From: Bradyrhizobium sp. 1(2017)
GTDB lineage: Bacteria; Pseudomonadota; Alphaproteobacteria; Rhizobiales; Xanthobacteraceae
Length of the DNA stretch: 64,000 nt
NCBI RefSeq assembly: GCF_011602485.2
Contig: NZ_CP050022.2
Span: 6,592,001-6,656,000, forward strand
Reading direction: 5' to 3'
In this document: positions 7,762 through 14,401 of the stretch, in pieces
How positions within the stretch are numbered: position 1 is the stretch's first letter
How the letters are laid out: every line of letters starts with the position of its first letter
Made by a program: the position numbers and the translations under genes
Notes under the pieces: generated by a model
What the model was told of the DNA's origin: nothing
The model's database searches: none
What the model saw: only the letters and a program-made list of their open reading frames with translations

Positions 7762-8553
7762 CTAGACGATCTTGATCGACATGTCCGGCAGGCCCTCGAG
7801 CTTACACAACAGCACGTCGCCCTTCACCACCGGGCCGACATTCTCCGGCGTGCCGGAATAGATGATGTCGCCAGCTTTGAGCTCGAACGCGTCCGACAGC
7901 TTTGCGATCTGCTCGGCGACGCTCCAGATCATCTTGCTGAGGTCGGAGTTCTGCTTGACCGTTCCGTTGATCGCCAGCGAGATCGCGCCCTTCTCGAAAT
8001 GTCCGGTCTTGCTTGCCGGGTGAATCGGGCCGAGCACGGCGGCGTGATCGAAGCTCTTGCCGATCTCCCAGGGCTTCTTCTCCGCGGCCATGCCGTTCTG
8101 GAGATCGCGCCGGGTCATGTCGAGGCCGAGCGCGTAGCCGTAGACATGATCGAGCGCCTTCTCGACCGGGATATTGGTGCCGCCGGATTTGAGCGCGGCG
8201 ACCAGCTCGACCTCGTGATGATAGTTCTTGGTCAGCGACGGATAGGGATGCTCGGCGACCTGTCCGATCGCGACGTTCTGGATCGCGTCGGTCGGTTTCT
8301 GGAAGAAGAACGGCGGCTCGCGGTTCGGATCCGAGCCGCGCTCGATCGCATGCGCGGCATAATTGCGCCCGATGCAGTAGATGCGGCGCACCTGAAACAC
8401 CTCGGCCTCGCCGACGATCGGAATCGTCACCATCGGCACCGGAAAGAGCGGCTTGGGTCCGGCCTGCGCGGCAGCGGGAACAGCGTCGGCGAGGCCCGCC
8501 GCCGTCACCGCCGCTGCGGCCGTGAGCATGCTTCGTCGCGTGGTTTTTGTCAT
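7762..8553 (-). CDS. fumarylacetoacetate hydrolase-family protein with Tat signal
   Basis: 263 residues. The FAH catalytic domain covers most of the protein, with RIYCIGRNYAAHA, the metal-binding NYHHEVELVAAL (Glu-x-Glu), KSFDHAAVLGP and the C-terminal YSGTPENVGPVVKGD. Family members hydrolyse or decarboxylate beta-diketo or oxo-acids using Mg2+ or Mn2+. The N-terminus reads MTKTTRRSMLTAAAAVTAAG, a twin-arginine signal followed by a cleavage-like AAAQA, which is unusual because FAH proteins are normally cytosolic. ATG 8553 is chosen because it begins the Tat signal. It is the last gene of the minus-strand cluster that starts with the MHS transporter. Confidence 0.88.
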   Translation of the reverse strand: MTKTTRRSMLTAAAAVTAAGLADAVPAAAQAGPKPLFPVPMVTIPIVGEAEVFQVRRIYCIGRNYAAHAIERGSDPNREPPFFFQKPTDAIQNVAIGQVAEHPYPSLTKNYHHEVELVAALKSGGTNIPVEKALDHVYGYALGLDMTRRDLQNGMAAEKKPWEIGKSFDHAAVLGPIHPASKTGHFEKGAISLAINGTVKQNSDLSKMIWSVAEQIAKLSDAFELKAGDIIYSGTPENVGPVVKGDVLLCKLEGLPDMSIKIV

Positions 8554-8637
8554 TGGCTTCACTCCCTGGTTTTCGTTTCTTGCCGGACGCATGTCTTAGA
8601 ACCAAACGAAGGGCCGGCAAATGTCGGCCCTTACGCC

Positions 8638-9456
8638 TCAGGTCGCGATGCGATCGAAGAACGCACGAACCTTCTGCGCGCAGACGTCCGGGTCGGTGGC
8701 GGCGACGTGATAGGAATCGCCGGGCAGCACTTCCAGCTTCGAGCCCGGGATCGTCTCCTGCCACGCCTTCACGGAGGCAACGTCACCGAGCCCCGAGCCG
8801 GTCGTGGTGATCACCAGCGCCGGACGCTTGATCGAAGGAAGCTCGCCGGTGACATCGACCGTCGGCACCATCTGGAGGAACGCCTCCAGCGTCGAGGCCT
8901 TGGTCTTTGACATCAGCTTGATCCACCAGTCGAGCGCTTCCGGCGGCAGCGACGAGCCGAGCCGGCCGGCCGTGGTCTCGCGCACCCAGGCCTCGACGCC
9001 CTGCTCGCGGATCTGCTTGCGCCAGGTCGGCGCCCGCTCGTTGAACGAGGTCAGCGACGCCGGCGCACCGACCGCGGCGACCGCGATCACACGATCCGGA
9101 TGCTTTGCCGTCAGATGCATCGCCAGCGTCCCGCCGATCTTGCCGCCGATCAGGAACACGCGGTCGAGCTTCAGCGCGTCGAGCACGCGGATGATGTCGT
9201 CGCCAAGTCCGGCGAAACGATAGGCATAGGTGCCCTGCATCGGCGTCGAATCGCCGTAGCCGCGAAGATCGGGGCGCACCACCAGATGATGCGTGGCGAA
9301 GTAAGGCACCCAGCGCCGGAACGCCTCGCCGCTCTCGGCGAGCCCGTGCAGCAGCACGACCGGCGGCTTGGTATCCCATGGCAGCAGATAATCGTCGATG
9401 CGAACGGCAAGCTCGCAATCCTCGCTGACACCGATCTTCCGCAGTTCGCTAGCCAT
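8638..9456 (-). CDS. alpha/beta-hydrolase fold protein lacking the serine nucleophile
   Basis: 272 residues with clear alpha/beta-hydrolase architecture: oxyanion-hole VVLLHGLAESGEAF (about 33-46), RPDLRGYGDS (61-70), nucleophile elbow at 102-110 and a C-terminal histidine in GDSYHVAATDP. The elbow reads LIGGKIGGT, so the usual G-x-S-x-G serine is lysine 106; the codon is unambiguous on the minus strand near 9138-9141. Ordinary esterase chemistry is therefore unlikely, and a lyase, decarboxylase or non-catalytic role is possible. The ATG overlaps the SDR stop (ATGA at 9456), so the two are coupled. Confidence 0.88.
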   Translation of the reverse strand: MASELRKIGVSEDCELAVRIDDYLLPWDTKPPVVLLHGLAESGEAFRRWVPYFATHHLVVRPDLRGYGDSTPMQGTYAYRFAGLGDDIIRVLDALKLDRVFLIGGKIGGTLAMHLTAKHPDRVIAVAAVGAPASLTSFNERAPTWRKQIREQGVEAWVRETTAGRLGSSLPPEALDWWIKLMSKTKASTLEAFLQMVPTVDVTGELPSIKRPALVITTTGSGLGDVASVKAWQETIPGSKLEVLPGDSYHVAATDPDVCAQKVRAFFDRIAT

Positions 9457-10244
9457 CAGATGCACCTCGTCCCACCACCGTCGACATTGATGCAGGTACC
9501 AGTAATGAAGGATGCGCGGTCTGAACAGAGGAACGCGACGAGGCCGGACACCTCGTGCGGCTGCCCGACCCGGCCGAGCGGAACCGAGGCGATCGCGGTG
9601 GCATTGGTCGCGCCCTGATCCTGACCCGAGATTGCCGCGCCCTGCGAGATCAGGCTGTCCCAGCGATCGGTCTGCACCGGTCCGGGATTGACGCCCGTGA
9701 CCAGCACATTGTCCGGCGCGCATTCCTCGGCCAGCGCCAGCGTGAAGTTCAGCAGCGCCGCATTGACCGCACCGCCTGCCATGTAGGCCGCACGCGGCTG
9801 GTGCCCGCTGCGGCCGATGATGTTGATGACGCGGCCCCAGCGCCGGTCACGCATGCCCGGCAGGACATTGCGGGCGCAGCGCATGTAGCCGAGCAGCTTC
9901 AGCTCGATCGACTTGGCCCAGGTCGCATCCGGCGTGTCCGCGATCCGGCCCATTGGCGAGGCGCCGGCATTGTTGACCAGGATGTCGACGCGGCCGAAAG
10001 CCTCGCGCGCCGTATCCATCGCGCGCGCGATGTCGTCGGGCCTGGTCATGTCGCCGGCACAGGCGATCACGCGCCGTCCCGTATCCCGCGACATGTCCCG
10101 CGCCGACGCCGCAAGCCGTTCGGCGTCGCGCGCGACGATCACGACATGCGCCTGCTCGCGTGCCAGCTCGGCGGCGATGGCACGGCCGATGCCGATGCTG
10201 CCGCCGGTGATGACGGCAACCTTGTCGCTCAGATTCAGATCCAT
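9456..10244 (-). CDS. short-chain dehydrogenase/reductase with degenerate active site
   Basis: 262 residues of classical SDR fold: cofactor motif TGGSIGIG (13-20), NNAG (91-94) and a C-terminal VDGGG. The usual Ser-Tyr-Lys set is altered. The YxxxK motif reads YMAGG (Tyr154, with Gly at the lysine position), and the strand before it reads NIIGRSGHQP where NISS is normal, with a local shortening. NAD(P) binding is probably kept, but standard alcohol/ketone chemistry is doubtful. It is coupled to the hydrolase by a four-base overlap, and the TctC-like gene ends 17 bases upstream. Confidence 0.9.
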   Translation of the reverse strand: MDLNLSDKVAVITGGSIGIGRAIAAELAREQAHVVIVARDAERLAASARDMSRDTGRRVIACAGDMTRPDDIARAMDTAREAFGRVDILVNNAGASPMGRIADTPDATWAKSIELKLLGYMRCARNVLPGMRDRRWGRVINIIGRSGHQPRAAYMAGGAVNAALLNFTLALAEECAPDNVLVTGVNPGPVQTDRWDSLISQGAAISGQDQGATNATAIASVPLGRVGQPHEVSGLVAFLCSDRASFITGTCINVDGGGTRCI

Positions 10245-10261
10245 GACGCTGCCCTAACCCA

Positions 10262-11239
10262 TTAATCGACGGTGGCGCCGGAAGCCTTGATGATCTTGCC
10301 CCACTTCGCGGTTTCGTCCGTCATGAACTGACCGAATGCTTCCCCGAACACGGTGCCGGGCTCGGCCCCAAGCTCGGCAAGCCGCTTCTTGACGTCAGCC
10401 ATCTTCAAGATGGCTTCGAGCTCACCGCTCAGCTTGGCAAGCGCGGGCCGAGGCGTTTTGGCCGGCGCCACCAGTCCGAACCAGGAGGAGGCCTCGAAGC
10501 CCGGGATGGTCTCCGCGACAACAGGCACGTCGGGCAGGGCCTCCGCGCGTCTTGCGCCCGCGACGGCGATCGCGTTGATGGCCTTGCCCTGCACCTGCGG
10601 CAGCACCGCCGGCATGTTGTCGAACATGAAGGGAATCTGACCCGCGAGCAGATCGTTCATCGCCGGCGCAGCGCCACGATAAGGCACGTGAACGATATCG
10701 ATGCCGGCCATGCTCTTGAGCAGCTCGCCGGCGAGATGATTGGTCGAGCCGATGCCGGACGAGCCGAAATTCAACGTCCCCGGCTTGGCCTTGGCAAGCG
10801 CAATCAGTTCACCGACGTTCTTGGCCGGCACCGAGGGATTGACGACCAGGACGATCGGCACGGAGGCGATCAGCGCCACCGGCGCAAAGGCTTTTGCGGG
10901 ATCGAACGGCAGCTTCTTGTAGAGGGAGCCGTTGATGGTCAGCGGCGGCGGCGCGGTCAGCAGCAGGGTGTAGCCATCGGGTTCGGCGGTCGCGACCGTC
11001 TCGGCACCGATATTGCCGCCGGCGCCGCCGCGGTTCTCCACCAGGAAGGTCTGGCCGTTCCGCTCGGTCAGCTTCTGCGCGACGATGCGGGCAATGATGT
11101 CGTTGGACCCGCCGGCCGGGAACGGCACGATGATCTTGACGGGACGGGAGGGGTAGTCCTGCGCACCCGCAGAGCCGGAGAACAGAACGGCCGCGCAGGC
11201 GGCCAGAAAGGTGCGTCGCCAAACCCCGCGCATGGGCAC
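10262..11239 (-). CDS. TctC/Bug-family tripartite tricarboxylate transporter binding protein
   Basis: A 325-residue periplasmic binding protein with signal peptide (WRRTFLAACAAVLFSGSAGAQ) and mature start DYPSRPVKIIVPFPAGGSND, the hallmark of the Bug family. Other family parts are ENRGGAGGNIGAETVA, HVPYRGAAPAMNDLLAGQI and EIPGFEASSWFG-like text. Such proteins bind carboxylates or small aromatics in the periplasm. No TctA or TctB membrane gene lies in the window, so it is an orphan that may serve a remote permease or a sensor. A second in-frame ATG follows two codons later. Confidence 0.93.
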   Translation of the reverse strand: MPMRGVWRRTFLAACAAVLFSGSAGAQDYPSRPVKIIVPFPAGGSNDIIARIVAQKLTERNGQTFLVENRGGAGGNIGAETVATAEPDGYTLLLTAPPPLTINGSLYKKLPFDPAKAFAPVALIASVPIVLVVNPSVPAKNVGELIALAKAKPGTLNFGSSGIGSTNHLAGELLKSMAGIDIVHVPYRGAAPAMNDLLAGQIPFMFDNMPAVLPQVQGKAINAIAVAGARRAEALPDVPVVAETIPGFEASSWFGLVAPAKTPRPALAKLSGELEAILKMADVKKRLAELGAEPGTVFGEAFGQFMTDETAKWGKIIKASGATVD

Positions 11240-11393
11240 TTCCTCAATGCTGGTCTTATTGTTGATTGATGAGTCACGCCGTCAGCAATGGCCTCAATTG
11301 TCCGGCTTCGTCAAGCCGCTCGCGTCTCCACCCGATCTGTCGGGCGGGCGACTCTCGTCCTGCCAGCGATCGATGTCACTTCGACGACAGCAT

Positions 11394-12695
11394 TCAGGAC
11401 TTCAGCGCGTCCCGCGCCGTCTCCGGCGCCAGCAGCGTGGCGATGATCGTGACGATCGACAGCGCGATGATGTAGACCGACACCGCCCAGTACGAGCCCG
11501 CCCAGGCGAGCAGCGCAGCCGCAATCAGCGGCGAGAACCCGCCGCTGAGCGCCGCCGCGACGTTGGCGCCGAGCGAAGCCCCGCTGTAGCGCACCTTTGT
11601 GCGGAACAGCTCCGGCATGAACGCGGCCTTCGGCCCGAACAGCAGCGCATGGGTCAGCGTCATCGTGACGACGAGCGCGAGCGTAATCAGCGCCGGCTCT
11701 TTGGTGTCGAGGAACCAGAACAGCGGGAATGCCAGCGCCACCGAGAACACGCCGCCGGCGAGATACAGCGCCCTGCGGCCGAAGACGTCGGACATCCAGC
11801 CGGCGAGCGGCAGCGTCGCGAACTCGACGATGGCGGCATAGACCACCGCATCCAGGATCACCTGTCGCGGCAGTCCGAGCTTCGTCGTCGCATAGACCAC
11901 CGTGAAGACGGTGAGGAGATAAGCGAGCCCGACCTCCGACACCGTGATGCCGATCGCGAGCAGAAAGCTGCGCCAGTCGCGGCGCAGCACCTCGAGCACC
12001 GGCTGCGCCAGCACCTCCTTGCGCTCGACCACATCCTTGAAGTGGGGCGTCTCGGCGAGCTTGAGCCGCACGATGAAGCCAACGCCGACGAGCAGGATGC
12101 TGATCAGGAACGGGACGCGCCAGCCCCAGCTGAGGAAATCCGCCTCGGGCAGCTTCGTCATCAGCGCGAAGATGCCGGTGGAAGCGGCAACGCCGACGGG
12201 AAAGCCGATCTGCACGAGACTGCCGTAGAAGCCGCGGCGGTTGCCGGCGTGCTCGATCACCATCACCACGGCGCCGCTCCATTCGCCCCCGAGCCCGATG
12301 CCCTGGACGAAGCGCAGGCAGACGAGCAGGATCGGCGCCCAGATGCCGATCTGGTCATAGGTTGGCAAGCAGCCGATCAGGAACGTGCCGAGCCCCATCG
12401 CGATCATGGTCGCGACCAGCATGGTCTTGCGGCCGAGCCGGTCGCCGTAATGCCCGATGATCGCGCCTCCGATCGGCCGGGCCACGAAGCCGACGGCATA
12501 GGTCGAGAACGCCACGAGCGTGCCGACAAAGGGATCGAAGCTCGGGAAGAACAGCTTGTTGAAGACGAGCGCCGCGGCGGTGCCGTAGATCAGGAAGTCG
12601 TACCATTCGATCGCGGTGCCGAGCGCACTCGCCCACACCACATGCGCCGTCGTCGATTTCTCCGCTGAAACGGAGACCCCAATTGCTGCCGTCAT
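11394..12695 (-). CDS. MFS transporter, metabolite:H+ symporter (MHS) type
   Basis: A 433-residue inner-membrane symporter with 12 expected helices. The start gives ASALGTAIEWYDFLIYG, typical of the MHS (ShiA/KgtP/ProP-like) group. Signature loops are GHYGDRLGRKTMLV between helices 2 and 3 and GWMSDVFGRRALYL in the second half, plus RFVQGIGLGGEWSGA. Substrates of the group are organic acids, shikimate or betaines; this one cannot be assigned. ATG 12695 is chosen because it opens the conserved N-terminus after GGGGCAGGG. It probably heads the minus-strand cluster down to 7762. Confidence 0.9.
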   Translation of the reverse strand: MTAAIGVSVSAEKSTTAHVVWASALGTAIEWYDFLIYGTAAALVFNKLFFPSFDPFVGTLVAFSTYAVGFVARPIGGAIIGHYGDRLGRKTMLVATMIAMGLGTFLIGCLPTYDQIGIWAPILLVCLRFVQGIGLGGEWSGAVVMVIEHAGNRRGFYGSLVQIGFPVGVAASTGIFALMTKLPEADFLSWGWRVPFLISILLVGVGFIVRLKLAETPHFKDVVERKEVLAQPVLEVLRRDWRSFLLAIGITVSEVGLAYLLTVFTVVYATTKLGLPRQVILDAVVYAAIVEFATLPLAGWMSDVFGRRALYLAGGVFSVALAFPLFWFLDTKEPALITLALVVTMTLTHALLFGPKAAFMPELFRTKVRYSGASLGANVAAALSGGFSPLIAAALLAWAGSYWAVSVYIIALSIVTIIATLLAPETARDALKS

Positions 12696-12771
12696 GCCCT
12701 GCCCCAAAACTACGGATGGCATCATGGCCAATCGTGATGACGGTTGCAACCTGCGAGGGCAATTGTTCGCT

Positions 12772-12906
12772 CTCGTGCCCCGGACGCTGCGCAGCACGAC
12801 GTGATGCGCTGCAGAGCCGGAGCCCATTTCGCCGAGCGGTCCGTGCGGCATGGGTCCCGGCTCTGCGCAGCAGCGCAAGAGCGCTGCAGCGCGTCCGGGA
12901 CACGAG
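12772..12906. repeat. long inverted intergenic repeat (CTCGTGCCCCGGACG type)
   Basis: CTCGTGCCCCGGACGCTGCGCAGC at the left is answered by GCTGCAGCGCGTCCGGGACACGAG at the right, with a GC-rich centre. It can fold into a long imperfect stem. It resembles a dispersed Bradyrhizobium intergenic element. Confidence 0.65.
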
Positions 12907-12933
12907 AGTGTTGAGTGCCGGTGCTTCCGCACC

Positions 12934-13020
12934 CGTCATTGCGAGGAGCCCTTGCGACGAAGCAATCCGGACTGTCTCTGCGGAAACATTCTGGATTGCT
13001 TCGCTGCGCGCGCAATGACG
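12934..13020. repeat. inverted intergenic repeat (CGTCATTGCGAGGAGC type)
   Basis: CGTCATTGCG at 12934 pairs with CGCAATGACG ending at 13020, and inside it AGCAATCC pairs with GGATTGCT. The sequence is the common Bradyrhizobium 'CATTGCGAGGAGC...GAAGCAATCC' element and is probably a non-autonomous palindromic repeat. Confidence 0.7.
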
Positions 13021-13096
13021 GGCGTTGAGGCAGTTGCGCATATTTCGCGAAATCGTCTCGGCGGCGACGGAACCCCCTCGTCTCGCGCTATTCGCC

Positions 13097-13118
13097 ATTG
13101 ACAAACTAGTTTGCCAAT
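13097..13118. promoter_or_regulatory. near-perfect 22-bp palindrome, probable operator over the -35 region
   Basis: ATTGACAAACTAGTTTGCCAAT is palindromic apart from one base pair. Its left end contains TTGACA (13098-13103), with TCTAAT at 13120-13125 as a possible -10 (16-bp spacing). It lies about 60 bases before the binding-protein ATG. A regulator bound here would block the promoter. The IclR protein encoded at the end of this operon is the obvious candidate; that is inference. Confidence 0.5.
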
Positions 13119-13178
13119 ATCTAATTTGCCCTCAGAATAACCCGCCGTGCCAAGCGGCCAGTATGAGAGGGAACGACA

Positions 13179-14393
13179 ATGAAAGGGCTTCTGGCCTGCG
13201 CCATGCTCGCGGCCATGACTTCGACAGCCATGATTTCATCAGCGACTGCGCAAGTCTCCGACGACGCGGTGCGGATCGGCGTACTGACCGATCTGTCGAG
13301 CTGGGGTCGCGACAATAGCGGGCCGGGCTCGGTCGAAGCCGCAAAGATGGCGGTGGAGGAGTTCGGGCCGACCGTGCTCGGCAAGCCGATCGAGATCATC
13401 AGCGCCGACCACCAGATGAAGACCGACGTCGGCGTGCAGATCGTGCGCGGCTGGTTCGACAACGGCAAGGTCGACGCCGTCGTCGACATCCCCAATTCCG
13501 GCATCGCGATCGCCGTCCACAACATGGTGCGCGAGCGCGGCAAGGTTGCCCTGCTCTCCGGCCCCGGCGCGAGCTCGCTCACCGACGAGCTGTGCAGCCC
13601 GAACACCGTGCATTTCACCTACGACACCTATGCGCTGTCGAAAGTGACGGCCTCCGCCGTGATCAAGGAAGGCGGCAAGTCCTGGTACTTCATCACCGCC
13701 GACTACGCCTTCGGCCAGCAGCTCGAGAAGGATGCAACGCGCTTCATCAACGAGATGGGCGGCAAGGTGCTCGGCGGCGTCAAGCACCCGACCAACACCG
13801 CGGACTTCTCCTCCTTCGCGCTCCAGGCGCAGAGCTCGAAGTCCGACGTGGTCGCCTTCGCCAATGCCGGCCAGGACACCGACAACGCCATCAAGCAGTC
13901 CGGCGAGTTCGGCCTCGTCCAGGGCGGCCAGAAGCTGGTCGGCCTGTTGATGTTCGACACCGACGTGCACGCGATCGGCCTCAAGGCCGCACAGGGCACC
14001 TACATGACCACGGCCTCCTACTGGGCCATGGACGAGGCGACGCGTGCCTGGTCGAAGAAGTTCTACGAGCGCACCAAGGTGATGCCCACCATGATCCAGA
14101 CCGGCGTGTACGGTTCGGTGCTGCATTATCTCAAGGCCATCAAGGCCGCCGGCACCGACGAGTCCGCCAAGGTGATGGCCAAGATGCGCGAGCTGCCGAT
14201 CGAGGATACATTCGTCCATGGCGGCAAGTTGCGCGAGGACGGCCGCGTCATCCGCGACATGTATCTTGCCAAGGTGAAGAAGCCGGAGCAGTCGAAGGAG
14301 CCGTGGGATTATCTGGAGATCGTCAAGACCGTGAAGGGCGAGGACGCCTTCCGCCCGGTCTCCGAATCCAAATGCCCGCTCTTGAAGAAGTGA
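13179..14393 (+). CDS. Liv-type (branched-chain amino acid-like) ABC substrate-binding protein
   Basis: A 404-residue periplasmic type I binding protein. Signal peptide residues 1-25 (LLACAMLAAMTSTAMISSATAQ), mature start VSDDAVRIGVLTDLSSWGRD, then VEAAKMAVEEFG, the ligand region LLSGPGASSLTDELC, and YFITADYAFGQQLEKDA. These features are standard for LivJ/HAA-family proteins that bind amino acids, aromatics or other carboxylates. No LivHMGF permease or ATPase genes are nearby. The FAD oxidoreductase starts nine bases after the stop, so the ligand may be the oxidoreductase substrate or a related compound. Confidence 0.92.
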   Translation: MKGLLACAMLAAMTSTAMISSATAQVSDDAVRIGVLTDLSSWGRDNSGPGSVEAAKMAVEEFGPTVLGKPIEIISADHQMKTDVGVQIVRGWFDNGKVDAVVDIPNSGIAIAVHNMVRERGKVALLSGPGASSLTDELCSPNTVHFTYDTYALSKVTASAVIKEGGKSWYFITADYAFGQQLEKDATRFINEMGGKVLGGVKHPTNTADFSSFALQAQSSKSDVVAFANAGQDTDNAIKQSGEFGLVQGGQKLVGLLMFDTDVHAIGLKAAQGTYMTTASYWAMDEATRAWSKKFYERTKVMPTMIQTGVYGSVLHYLKAIKAAGTDESAKVMAKMRELPIEDTFVHGGKLREDGRVIRDMYLAKVKKPEQSKEPWDYLEIVKTVKGEDAFRPVSESKCPLLKK

Positions 14394-14401
14394 GGTGAGC
14401 G

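Larger units (their letters stand above)
12696..13178. other. 483-base divergent intergenic region
   Basis: A gene-free gap between the divergent MHS transporter and the Liv-type binding protein. It contains two long inverted repeats (listed separately), then a 22-bp palindrome and promoter-like boxes close to the plus-strand gene. No coding potential is convincing. Confidence 0.6.

Noticed and set aside
11211..12668. A 485-codon open frame antisense to the MHS transporter
   Set aside because: Its text is highly charged and repetitive, with no family features, and the sense gene is clearly a transporter.
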